A DNA stretch of 64,000 nt from Verrucomicrobiales bacterium (lineage in GTDB: Bacteria > Verrucomicrobiota > Verrucomicrobiia > Verrucomicrobiales > DEV007): contig JARGNI010000007.1 in NCBI GenBank assembly GCA_029213195.1, forward strand, positions 1-64,000. The letters run 5' to 3'. The notes under the pieces are model-generated. The model saw only the letters and a list, made by a program, of their open reading frames with translations. It did not search any database and had not been told where the DNA came from. A program made the translations under genes and the position numbers. Positions 27,163 through 35,487 of the stretch are shown here, one piece after another. Each line of letters begins with the position of its first letter. Position 1 is the stretch's first letter.

Positions 27163-28719
27163 TTACATCTTCGTTGCGGCCGCCTCCGCCAACTCGCTGC
27201 GCTCTCCGCGCTCCAGAGTGACGTGCGAGCTGCAGGACTCATCACGGAGACGGTCGCGAGTGTAAACAAGGCCATTACTAAGTCGATCGACATAGGGATT
27301 ATCAATTTGAGCGGGATCTCCGATGAGCACGAGTTTGGAACCTTTGGCCATACGGGTCACAATGGTCTTGGCTTCGAGCGGGGTGAGTTGCTGTGCTTCG
27401 TCGAGAATGAAATAGCGATTGGGAATCGAGCGTCCTCGGATGTAGCAAAGCGCCTCCACCTCGATGAGTCCGGATTCAATGAGGGGATCGTAGGACTTTT
27501 TCCCTGCGGTGCTGTGCTGCGGATCCTGAACGCCTTTCCGATTTCGCGCCTGCTTTCGTTTCGGTCCATTCTGGTCCGGAGTCAGGATAAATTCCAAGGC
27601 GTCGAAGATCGGCTTGAGCCAGGGATCGAGTTTCTCTTCCAGCGAACCCGGAAGAAACCCCAGGGTATCGCCGAGTGGGATGACGGGCCGGCTCACGGTG
27701 ACTCCGTTGTATTCCCCTCCAAACGTAGCGTGGAGAGCGGATGCGACGGCGAGCAGGGTTTTCCCCGTTCCCGCCTGCCCGTAGCAGGTGACGAGGGTCG
27801 CCTCGGGATTCAGCAGGGCGTCAATGAAACACTGCTGTCCCAGATTGAGCGGCCGAATCGCGGTGCCTTTCTGGATCCGGATCTGATCGGGGATGTAGAG
27901 CTTGTGAAAGAGACCGTCGGCGCCCATTCGGGCAGGCATCGTCCGCTTCTCGCCTGCTTTCAAGAGGACGTATTCGTTCGGGAAAACCTTATTGACCGTC
28001 ACACCCCCATCGAGTGTGCCGGAACTGGCGAAACGCTGCAGTTCGCTCGGTTTCAGGTCGATCACCAGAGGGGCTGTCTCTCCTACGATCTGGCTGTCCA
28101 CCTTGTCGTTCTGGTAGTCTTCGCAGGGAATCCCAACCGTATGAGCCTTGAGCTGCAGATTAAGATCCTTGGTCACGAGAACCGTAGGGCCGGAATTCTT
28201 CGATGCGATGCGGCTGGTGGTCAGGAGAATCCGATTGTCATTCGTCACCTGTCCCGGGAAAAGCGAGGTCAGCTGCTCCAGCTTGGCGTCCCGCTCGCCG
28301 GAAGCTCCCTGACCGGGGACCAGCCGGATCGATCCTCCTCCCGGCGTAGGGATCCCAACGGTCGCCGTCCCGGGATGCTCGGAAAAGACTCCCGCAAGAT
28401 GGCGATGAACCGCCCTGGCATTCGCTCCGCGCTCGGTCTGTTCGCTCTTGAAGCGGTCCAGTTCGCAGAGAACTTCCAGGGGGATGCAGATATGGTTGTC
28501 GCCAAACCGATCGAGACTGTCCGGGTCGTGAAGAAGCACGTTGGTATCGATCACGAAGTTCTTTCCGAGGGAGGACGGAGCCTTGAGCCCGTCGCTGTAT
28601 TTCTTTCGCGGCTTGGGGCGCGATTTCTGCGAAGCCCCGTTCGCTTTGAACATCTCGACCTGAACGGTCCCTTCGGAAGATGTTCCACCCGCACCAAGAT
28701 CGGATTGCAGATCACTCAT
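27163..28719 (-). CDS. PIN domain-PhoH ATPase
   Basis: 518 residues. A PIN nuclease-like domain comes first (about 53-185: 'KNFVIDTNVLLHDPDSL', 'ELDRFKSE', 'LVTKDLNLQLKA'), then a PhoH ATPase domain (about 290-500) with Walker A 'CYGQAGTGKTLLA' and Walker B 'RYFILDEAQQLTPLEAKT'. This PIN-PhoH arrangement (YlaK/PhoH2-like) is reported to act as an RNA helicase-nuclease. A short linker between domains contains a basic segment ('PKRKQARNRKG'). The gene is alone after the helicase, which starts 65 bases further on. Confidence 0.92.
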   Translation of the reverse strand: MSDLQSDLGAGGTSSEGTVQVEMFKANGASQKSRPKPRKKYSDGLKAPSSLGKNFVIDTNVLLHDPDSLDRFGDNHICIPLEVLCELDRFKSEQTERGANARAVHRHLAGVFSEHPGTATVGIPTPGGGSIRLVPGQGASGERDAKLEQLTSLFPGQVTNDNRILLTTSRIASKNSGPTVLVTKDLNLQLKAHTVGIPCEDYQNDKVDSQIVGETAPLVIDLKPSELQRFASSGTLDGGVTVNKVFPNEYVLLKAGEKRTMPARMGADGLFHKLYIPDQIRIQKGTAIRPLNLGQQCFIDALLNPEATLVTCYGQAGTGKTLLAVASALHATFGGEYNGVTVSRPVIPLGDTLGFLPGSLEEKLDPWLKPIFDALEFILTPDQNGPKRKQARNRKGVQDPQHSTAGKKSYDPLIESGLIEVEALCYIRGRSIPNRYFILDEAQQLTPLEAKTIVTRMAKGSKLVLIGDPAQIDNPYVDRLSNGLVYTRDRLRDESCSSHVTLERGERSELAEAAATKM

Positions 28720-28814
28720 ATCAACGTCTTGCCTCGGCTTTCCATGCAGCTTTCGGCGAGATCCATAATTCGACTTTGGCGAGTTTGATTAGCATTGTCA
28801 AAATATATGGGAAA

Positions 28815-29301
28815 TTAAAATTCTGCCAGGATATCGCGGTCGCAGCCAAGAGCATGACCGTCAAGGAGTGAACGCATTAACTGTTCCACTTCGGATTCGA
28901 CCATGGGAAGAGCGATTTCGGGAGGCACGCAGTCCCAATCCTTAATTTCCCAGTAGCGAACGCGATCGATCCACAGGGGGAACTCTTCCAGAATCATCGG
29001 CTCATGCTCCACTCGATTCATCGCCACCACGAGAGAAGATTCGCTGAGGTCCTCGACCTCCACCCCCCCGAGGCGACACTGTCCCGGTGGGAAGAGGGAT
29101 CAGGAGTTCCTCCAACCTTTTCTCAACGCAATGGGAGAGGGGCTCTGGAGCGAGATACGGCCGGAAACCTGCGGACCGCGCTCTCCATTCCAGCCCTTCC
29201 CGCAAACTGAGGTAGTTGAAGACGAACTCCGCGTGACGGCTTCGGTAGAAATTTGCAGTGCAGAGGAAGAGAACTTGCTGAAACGCTTTCACGTTTTGCA
29301 T
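28815..29301 (-). pseudogene. Frameshifted low-molecular-weight phosphotyrosine-phosphatase-like gene
   Basis: Two overlapping frames make one protein of about 160 residues. The N-terminal frame (29301 down to about 29070) carries a CX5R phosphatase loop ('LCTANFYRS') and 'ARSAGFRPYLAPEPLSHCVEKRL'. The C-terminal frame (about 29066 down to 28815) carries 'VEDLSESSLVVAMNRVEHEPM'. The join is a run of seven C at 29063-29069; six would restore the frame. It may be a real inactivating slip, a phase-variable tract or an assembly error. Intact members dephosphorylate tyrosine residues. The loop sequence CTANFYR departs from the usual CxGNxCR. It lies beside a response regulator and histidine kinase. 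Confidence 0.7.
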
Positions 29302-29357
29302 GCTCCGCGAAGGGGGCCCAAAAACCACTTAGGAAATGTGAGGTTTTTGGCAGGAAC

Positions 29358-29738
29358 TCAGGAAGCCTCGATCGACTCGTGAATGACACGCAGTAGAAGC
29401 GGGAAATTGACCGGCTTCGGCAACACGATCGAGGAACCGCTCTGAGCCACGGCACCGTCGGAGACCTCGGTCGAATCCACCAATGCCGTCAGCATGATAA
29501 CGGGGACACGAGAGAGGAAGGGGTCGCTCTCGAACTGTGCCTGCACATCTCCACCATCCATGCCTGGCATCACCACATCGAGCAGGATCAAATCCGGCCG
29601 AAAGCTCAACGCAGTCTCCCTTGCTTTCGTCGAGTCATTTTCAATCGCCACCTCGAACTCTCCATTTTTTTCGAGATTCATCTTCAGCAGTTCCGTGAAA
29701 CCAGCTTCGTCATCGATGAGAAGGATCTTGTGTGCCAT
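29358..29738 (-). CDS. Single-domain response regulator
   Basis: 126 residues, a stand-alone receiver domain. Phosphoacceptor Asp54 lies in 'DLILLDVVMPGMDG', the acidic pair is 'LLIDDE' at 7-11, and the switch residues are 'MLTAL' and 'LPKPV'. No output domain is present, so it works by binding partners, as CheY/Spo0F-type regulators do. It is transcribed just after the PAS histidine kinase (63-base gap), its likely phosphodonor. Confidence 0.93.
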   Translation of the reverse strand: MAHKILLIDDEAGFTELLKMNLEKNGEFEVAIENDSTKARETALSFRPDLILLDVVMPGMDGGDVQAQFESDPFLSRVPVIMLTALVDSTEVSDGAVAQSGSSIVLPKPVNFPLLLRVIHESIEAS

Positions 29739-29801
29739 AAGGGAAATTCAAATAGAGGATGAACGGGTAGAGGGTCGCGAATCGAGAGCTGTGATGTCAA
29801 T

Positions 29802-31067
29802 TCAATTTCCGGTTTTCCGTGGTTCTGCAGGAACAGGTTCGATAGGTTCCTTGAGAGAGACTTTTCCGGTATCCAGTTTCGTTGGAAGCATAATCGTTGC
29901 CACCGCTCCTTTTCCGATACTGCGATTTTTCACGGTCAGTTTCCCTCCGTGGAGTTCCACGATCTTTCGCGAGACGGAAAGTCCGAGACCGGTTCCCACT
30001 CCGGTCGCTTTTGTCGTGAAGAAAGGATCGAACACTCGAGACGCATCCTTGCTCTGGATCCCGGTCCCATTGTCGAAGATTTCCAGCGTCACGACGCGAT
30101 CCCCAGTCCGAAAGACTTCATACTTCCGCGCGCCTTCGTTCTTTTTCACCTCATCAAGAGAGTCGCAGCGCGCATGGATCTGCAACTTGGGGCTCTTGGC
30201 CTTCGACATCGCATGCACAGCATTGATCACGAGATTGATCAAGACTTGCTCGAACTTGGAAAGATCGAGGAAGACCGGAGGAAGTTCCTCGGGGAAATCG
30301 ATCTCCACCTTGGTATTCGAGCGAGTCAGCTCATGCTTTGTGAGAAGGAGGACTTCATCGATCACAACCCGAAGAGAAATCGGCTCGCGACTGAGCGCAC
30401 GTTGCGAAGAAAAATCGACGAGCCCTCGGACGATGCGATCGGCTCGCTCCACGGCCTCCCTCATCTGCTTGAGGATCTTGTCCACATTGGCATCATCGGG
30501 ATCGATTCCCTGGGAAAGGTAATCCACTCCGAGAAGGAGCAGGGCGAGGGGATTCTTCACTTCGTGAGCAACCCCCGCGGCCAACCTCCCGATCGATTCG
30601 AGCTTCTCGGCCTGGATCAGCTGGAGCTGCGTCTCCTGCAACTCCTTGTTCGCAGCCATCAGGTTCTTGTTGAGGCTCTCCAGCTGCTGCCGTGACTTGA
30701 CGTTCTCCGTGATATCCTCGCTGATTCCCACGATCAGGCGACGCCCCGTCTCGTCCTCGATCACCGGGATCTTGACCGTGCGCAGGTGGATGTCATCTCC
30801 GGTCCGCGATTCGATGATCTCTTCTGGAACACGTAAAAGGGAGCCCCTCTTGAGGACAGCTTTGTCTACGCTGCGGAAATAGTCTGCGGACTCCTCTGAA
30901 AAGAGCGCATAGTCATCCTTTCCGATGGCCTTGGAGGCTTTGATCGTGGTGATCTCCTCCTGCTTTTTGTTCCAGAGGACAAAGCGGAAGTCATCGTTCG
31001 CATCCTTGGCGAAGACGGCCACAGGAAGGTTATCAAGGACGGACTCGACGACGCTTATCTTTTTCAT
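29802..31067 (-). CDS. PAS-domain sensor histidine kinase
   Basis: 421 residues with no membrane segment, so a cytoplasmic sensor. An N-terminal PAS domain (about 5-130, 'VLDNLPVAVFAKDAND', 'GISEDITENVKSR') leads through a coiled coil to the DHp helix 'AAGVAHEVKNPLALLLLGV' with the phospho-His and an HATPase_c domain ('QVLINLVINAVHAM', 'IFDNGTGI', 'GTGLGLSVSRKIVELHGG'). It would autophosphorylate in response to an unknown cue. It precedes the response regulator and is likely its partner. Confidence 0.93.
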   Translation of the reverse strand: MKKISVVESVLDNLPVAVFAKDANDDFRFVLWNKKQEEITTIKASKAIGKDDYALFSEESADYFRSVDKAVLKRGSLLRVPEEIIESRTGDDIHLRTVKIPVIEDETGRRLIVGISEDITENVKSRQQLESLNKNLMAANKELQETQLQLIQAEKLESIGRLAAGVAHEVKNPLALLLLGVDYLSQGIDPDDANVDKILKQMREAVERADRIVRGLVDFSSQRALSREPISLRVVIDEVLLLTKHELTRSNTKVEIDFPEELPPVFLDLSKFEQVLINLVINAVHAMSKAKSPKLQIHARCDSLDEVKKNEGARKYEVFRTGDRVVTLEIFDNGTGIQSKDASRVFDPFFTTKATGVGTGLGLSVSRKIVELHGGKLTVKNRSIGKGAVATIMLPTKLDTGKVSLKEPIEPVPAEPRKTGN

Positions 31068-31202
31068 TTTTCACGGCACCCCATTATCACGGGTAACAGG
31101 TTGCAGGAAAAATGAGAAGAAAAACCGACAGCACCCCGCTTGTGCCTCCGGCCAAGTGAAGAGGGAAAGGTAGCCTCTTCCGATATGCGATCTAGGACTG
31201 GA

Positions 31203-31397
31203 TCAGCGGACTGTGGATCGCGTCGCATTTCCCAATCCGGTGCTGAAGCGGGCGGTCTGCTCAACCGGAGTGGAGGGAGCAGGTCCGAAGTAGCCATCGC
31301 TGGTGGAAGAAGCGCCGGCATCCCCTCCGTTGGAAGTGCAGGAAGTCATGGTGGCAACAGCAAGGAACGTCAGTGCAAGGAAAAGTCCGATCTTCAT
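31203..31397 (-). CDS. Small lipoprotein
   Basis: 64 residues from the ATG at 31397; a longer frame would overlap mpaA. The N-terminus 'MKIGLFLALTFLAVATMTSC' is a lipoprotein signal peptide with the lipidated Cys in 'MTSC'. The mature part is short and rich in Ser, Gly and Thr, ending 'GLGNATRSTVR'. Similar small Ser/Gly-rich lipoproteins occur elsewhere in the window (63546-63728). Function unknown. Confidence 0.65.
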   Translation of the reverse strand: MKIGLFLALTFLAVATMTSCTSNGGDAGASSTSDGYFGPAPSTPVEQTARFSTGLGNATRSTVR

Positions 31398-31428
31398 GAG
31401 AAAAGCTTTGCCGAGCGTTCCTTCGCGG

Positions 31429-32163
31429 TCAACCAGAATCAGAAGCGCAATGGTTGCCGCCGGGCTCGAGCTTTTCGTGAGGAAGACACAGGCATTCCTC
31501 CAGGATCGGAACAAAGCGCCGGCTCAGCGTCTCGATCCCCTCGATCGGAAATTCCCAGGTTATGAGAGGGATGGACTGCTCCGCAGCCCAGGACCCCATG
31601 GAGCCGGGAGTCGGATAACCGATCTCCCGCACCAGGGGCGATCCGGTCTTTTCCGACAACCACCTTCCGAGCGGAGATGCTTCCGGATCGTCGATGCAGT
31701 CGAGTGGCCCATGGAGACTCAATACCTGTTTCGGCTTCCAGGTCAGGATCAGATCCTGCAAGGCTGCCGTTTCCGGTTCGGAGCCACTCGTAACGCCCGT
31801 AGCAATCGGGATTCCTTCCTCATCACCCACGTGCCAGCGACAGGAGGCCGGCTCCGGTCGCCAATTGGCGGAAGAAAAATTGCGGTTCAGATCGATCCCG
31901 AGAGCGTTTCCTCGTGTTCCTCGCGAAAGACCATCCGGGTTGGCACAAAGAATCGCTCCCGTGTTGGGCTGGATCTCGCGAGGGTCTCGAGATCGCAGGG
32001 CCCGGCTGAGAACGACCGTCGTGTCAGGTTCTTCTCCATGCAACCCTGCGACGAGGAGGAGATCGAGTTCTCCGCTCTGCGGAGGAAGCCAGAGCAGGGG
32101 AGCCCCGTCTACGGTTCGCCCGTACGCCTCGAGCGAAAGATTGAGTGAGGTCCGTCTCGGCAT
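31429..32163 (-). CDS. mpaA: M14-type zinc peptidase, MpaA-like murein peptide amidase
   Basis: 244 residues from the ATG at 32163, where a GGGAG stretch sits upstream. Zinc ligands are in 'VAGLHGEEPDT' (HxxE) and 'VLSLHGPLD'; the substrate Arg is in 'GIDLNRNF'; the catalytic Glu is likely in 'LITWEFPIEGIE'. It matches E. coli MpaA, which cuts the gamma-D-Glu-diaminopimelate bond of recycled murein tripeptide. No signal peptide, so cytoplasmic. Between a lipoprotein and a sulfatase gene, with no other recycling gene nearby. Confidence 0.85.
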   Translation of the reverse strand: MPRRTSLNLSLEAYGRTVDGAPLLWLPPQSGELDLLLVAGLHGEEPDTTVVLSRALRSRDPREIQPNTGAILCANPDGLSRGTRGNALGIDLNRNFSSANWRPEPASCRWHVGDEEGIPIATGVTSGSEPETAALQDLILTWKPKQVLSLHGPLDCIDDPEASPLGRWLSEKTGSPLVREIGYPTPGSMGSWAAEQSIPLITWEFPIEGIETLSRRFVPILEECLCLPHEKLEPGGNHCASDSG

Positions 32164-32182
32164 GGTGCGATCTCCCACCAGA

Positions 32183-33556
32183 TCAGGGATTCTCCCGCTG
32201 CCACGGGATCTTTCCTGCTTCGTTGATGTGAGCCATCAGTGCGCGGAACAACTCATTGTATTTCTGGGGCGCCTTCTGCCTCGGAATCTCCGTCGTCTCT
32301 CCGGAGTCGGTATCGAGCCGGAACATCTGGTAGGGCTCGAAGGGAGTGTTTCGAAGCAATTTCCAGTCTCCGATCTTTGCGGCATGGTAGGGGAGTCCTC
32401 CGTATTTCTGATTCCCCTCGAGCCGGACCCAGAAAAGCGGTCTCGGTTCGGGCTGATACGCCTCATCCATGAGAAGAGGCAGAAAGCTGCGACCATCGAT
32501 CTTGTGATCGATTGTGGCTCCCCCGATTTCTGCCAGGGTAGAGTAGAGATCCATGGTCATGAGATCGTGCTCATCGGTTATGCGCCCTTCCTCGATCGCG
32601 GCCGGCCACGTAACCGAAGTCCCGACTCGCAATCCACCTTCCCACATCTCCTGCTTGCCGCCTCTCCAGGGAATATTTCGGGCACCGACATTCGACTGGC
32701 CGCCATTGTCGCTGGTGAAGACGACGACCGTATTCTCCCAGAGTCCTTCCTTCTTCAGGGAATTCACGACTCGTCCGACACCGTCGTCGAGATGTTCAAT
32801 CAGGGCGACGAGGGCTGCCCTCTTGTCGCTGATTCCGGATTCTCTTTGCTTCACCTTCTCCAGCCAATCCCTCGGTGGCTGGATCGGGGTGTGGGGCGCA
32901 TTGTAGGCGAGAAAAAGAAAGAAGGGCTTCTCTGCCGATTTTCGTGAGGCGAGGTAGTCGACTGTCCAGTCGGTGAAGAGGTCGGTTGCGTGACCTTCAG
33001 GATGGATCGGCTCTTCGTTCTTTCGCATGTAATGCTTCCCATGGCGAAGGTGCTTGTAGTAGTCATCCATCATGTCGCCGAGAAATCCGTGGAAAAAGTC
33101 GAACCCCACATCGGTCGGCCGATCCGGGGCTTCGAGCCCAAGATGCCATTTCCCGATCAGCGCCGTGTCGTATCCGGCTTCGCCAAGAACGCTTGGCAAG
33201 CTGGGAACATCATTCCGGAGATTTCCCCAACTGGTCGATTGACCGGGGAGGGGAGTGCGAATGACCCCCGGGACACCGGCCCTATCCGGGTAGAGCCCGG
33301 TCAGAAACGAAGCGCGCGTTGGGGAACAGACCGGACAATTCGCGTAGAAGCTGTCAATCCGCAGCCCGGCCTCCATCAACCCATCAATATGGGGACTCTT
33401 CAGGTCAGGAGCTCCGTAGATCGAGAGATCCCCATATCCGAGGTCGTCGACCATGATGACGAGCAGGTTGGGTTTGGTTTTTTCCTGGGAACAAACCGAA
33501 CCCGAGCCGAAGCAAAACAGGAGAGCTAGCGCAAAAGGGGTGAAAAAGGACTTCAT
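32183..33556 (-). CDS. Secreted sulfatase (family S1), second copy
   Basis: 457 residues with a signal peptide ('MKSFFTPFALALLFCFGSGSVC'). The formylglycine motif is C-S-P-T-R at Cys77 followed by 'ASFLTGLYPDRAG'. Metal ligand segments are 'VIMVDDLGYGD' and 'VFTSDNGGQSN'. A Thr replaces the usual Ser in the motif, which is tolerated in the family. It lies 39 bases from the divergent SGNH hydrolase start. Confidence 0.93.
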   Translation of the reverse strand: MKSFFTPFALALLFCFGSGSVCSQEKTKPNLLVIMVDDLGYGDLSIYGAPDLKSPHIDGLMEAGLRIDSFYANCPVCSPTRASFLTGLYPDRAGVPGVIRTPLPGQSTSWGNLRNDVPSLPSVLGEAGYDTALIGKWHLGLEAPDRPTDVGFDFFHGFLGDMMDDYYKHLRHGKHYMRKNEEPIHPEGHATDLFTDWTVDYLASRKSAEKPFFLFLAYNAPHTPIQPPRDWLEKVKQRESGISDKRAALVALIEHLDDGVGRVVNSLKKEGLWENTVVVFTSDNGGQSNVGARNIPWRGGKQEMWEGGLRVGTSVTWPAAIEEGRITDEHDLMTMDLYSTLAEIGGATIDHKIDGRSFLPLLMDEAYQPEPRPLFWVRLEGNQKYGGLPYHAAKIGDWKLLRNTPFEPYQMFRLDTDSGETTEIPRQKAPQKYNELFRALMAHINEAGKIPWQRENP

Positions 33557-33595
33557 GGCAGTAGTCTTGTCGTCTTACCTTCCGTTCGACAAGTC

Positions 33596-34789
33596 ATGAG
33601 ATTCTCTTTTTTCGCCATTCCATTCATTTGCTGTCTGCTCTTCGCTGGAGCCCGGATCTCGATTGCCGCTCCAGAGGGCGCCGTCATCGAGATGGGCAGT
33701 CGAGGGGTTTCCAATTTCATGGCCAGGATGGAGAAGGAGCGAGAGGCTCATGTCCTGTTTCTCGGCGGCTCGATTACCGAAAAGAAAACCGGCCACTCTC
33801 AAATGGCGGGCGACTGGTTGAAGGAGAAATGGCCAGACGTGGATTTTACGTTCACCAATGCAGGGCTCAGCTCGACCTGTTCGGTCAGCGGCGCTTTCCG
33901 CCTGAGCCGAGATGTCCTCGCAAAGGGAGGGGTCGACCTTCTCGTGGTCGAGTTTGCGGTCAACGATGACCAGGATGCAGGACACGACCGGAAAACTGCG
34001 ATTCGTGGCCTCGAGGGAGTGATCCGTCAGTATTTTCAGGCCAATCCCAAGGGAGATGTGATATCCGTCCAGTTTGTGAATCCTTCCATTCTCGAAAAAT
34101 TCCAGGAGGGCGAAACCGCGGTCAGTGTCGGGGCGCACAAGGAGGTCGCTCGTCACTACGATGTGCCCATCGTCGACGTGGGACTCGCACTCGCAAAAGA
34201 AATCGAGGCGGGCTCCATGACCTGGAAGGAAAACTACGGCGGCACCCATCCGAACGGAGAAGGCTACACCTTTGCCACGAATCTCATCACCCAGGTCATC
34301 GAGGACACCATCTCGGGCGAGACTCCGCAGATTGTCTCCCTCCCGGAGCCTCTCGATCCCGGATCTTATTTCTCCGCATCGACGATGGACCCGCAGCAAA
34401 TGGCGTGGCTTGGTGGGTGGAAGTTTGCACCCGTGAGCCGTGACCTGCTCCCCGTGGGGCAGATCCGTTCGCAGTACGAGAAATACGAAGCACTGCGCTC
34501 CGATGAATCGGGGAACCACCTCTATGGCACCTTCAGTGGGACGATGCTGGGGGCTTTCGTCCTCGCCGGACCCGATGCCGGCACACTCGAGGTCTGTATC
34601 GATGGGGGAGAGTGGAAGCCCGTCGAGCTCTATCATCACTACAGCTCGGGCCTGAACTACCCACGGAGCGTGATCCTTGCCGATGATCTCGCCGATCAAT
34701 TTCACTCCGTTGCGATTCGAGTCTCGGACGAGAAGAATCCGAAGAGCAAAGGAAACACGGCGACGATACTTCGCTTCCAGGTCAACTAG
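33596..34789 (+). CDS. Secreted SGNH/GDSL-type hydrolase
   Basis: 397 residues with a signal peptide (about 1-24). Block I reads 'VLFLGGSITEKKTG' (Ser59), block III 'VVEFAVNDDQDAG' and block V 'ENYGGTHPNGEGY' with the catalytic His. In block V the usual Asp three residues before His is a Gly. The C-terminal third has beta-sandwich features ('GTFSGTMLGAFVLAGPDAG'). SGNH enzymes remove acetyl or other esters from sugars. Its pairing with a sulfatase supports a carbohydrate esterase, but the altered block V leaves activity uncertain. Confidence 0.85.
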   Translation: MRFSFFAIPFICCLLFAGARISIAAPEGAVIEMGSRGVSNFMARMEKEREAHVLFLGGSITEKKTGHSQMAGDWLKEKWPDVDFTFTNAGLSSTCSVSGAFRLSRDVLAKGGVDLLVVEFAVNDDQDAGHDRKTAIRGLEGVIRQYFQANPKGDVISVQFVNPSILEKFQEGETAVSVGAHKEVARHYDVPIVDVGLALAKEIEAGSMTWKENYGGTHPNGEGYTFATNLITQVIEDTISGETPQIVSLPEPLDPGSYFSASTMDPQQMAWLGGWKFAPVSRDLLPVGQIRSQYEKYEALRSDESGNHLYGTFSGTMLGAFVLAGPDAGTLEVCIDGGEWKPVELYHHYSSGLNYPRSVILADDLADQFHSVAIRVSDEKNPKSKGNTATILRFQVN

Positions 34790-34827
34790 GTGCTCCGTTC
34801 TCGCACCGAGAGGCGTAATCCCTCTCG

Positions 34828-35466
34828 ATGAAGCGTGAGAAGATTATCCGCAAATACATTCGGCAGGTTCTTAAAAAGGGACATCCTCCCGCGTCGGTTC
34901 ACGCCTTCGCAAGTAAGCTGGAGATCAGTGAGCGAGAGTTCTTCGAAGAGTTCGCTTCTTTCGAGTCCCTCGAATCCGCGATTTGGGAGAAGGTCGTCAC
35001 CGACAGCATCGAGGAAATCGAAAAGCAGGAGGACTGGGAAGCCTTCAATGCTCAGCAGCGCCTACTCAGCTTCTACTACCAGCTCTGCGATACGATCCTC
35101 GATCATCGCTCCTTCTTCCTTTCCCGTTTCCCTCGCATCTCTCGGACGGAGGCGCCTCCCCGAGTGCTTTGCGGCATGCGACGGGCGTTCCAGGAATTTG
35201 CCGAACATATCCTCGAGACCGGGAAAGAAACGGGCGAAGTGGCTTGTCGGGGGGCGCTCACCCGAACCTATCCCCTCGGACTTTTCGGCCATCTCCTCTC
35301 GGTGATCGAGTTCAATCTCTCGGACACGAGCCAGGGATTCGAGCGCACGGATGCCTATATCGAGAAATCCGTTCGCCTCGCTTTCGACGTCATCGGGACC
35401 CAGGCGGTCGACTCCGCCTTTGACCTCTTCCGTTTTCTCAGCGGGCGAAGCTGGGGGCCGCGCTGA
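34828..35466 (+). CDS. TetR-fold protein
   Basis: 212 residues. The N-terminus fits the TetR helix-turn-helix pattern ('SVHAFASKLEISEREFFEEFASFESLESAIW') and the remainder is an all-helical ligand-binding type domain. A DNA-binding regulator is the default call. It ends 21 bases before an ABC1/UbiB kinase gene on the same strand. COQ9 also has a TetR fold and works with the ABC1 kinase COQ8, so a lipid-binding partner role is an alternative (inference). No operator is evident around its own start. Confidence 0.75.
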   Translation: MKREKIIRKYIRQVLKKGHPPASVHAFASKLEISEREFFEEFASFESLESAIWEKVVTDSIEEIEKQEDWEAFNAQQRLLSFYYQLCDTILDHRSFFLSRFPRISRTEAPPRVLCGMRRAFQEFAEHILETGKETGEVACRGALTRTYPLGLFGHLLSVIEFNLSDTSQGFERTDAYIEKSVRLAFDVIGTQAVDSAFDLFRFLSGRSWGPR

Positions 35467-35487
35467 ACCAGTTCCCCAAACGTCACG

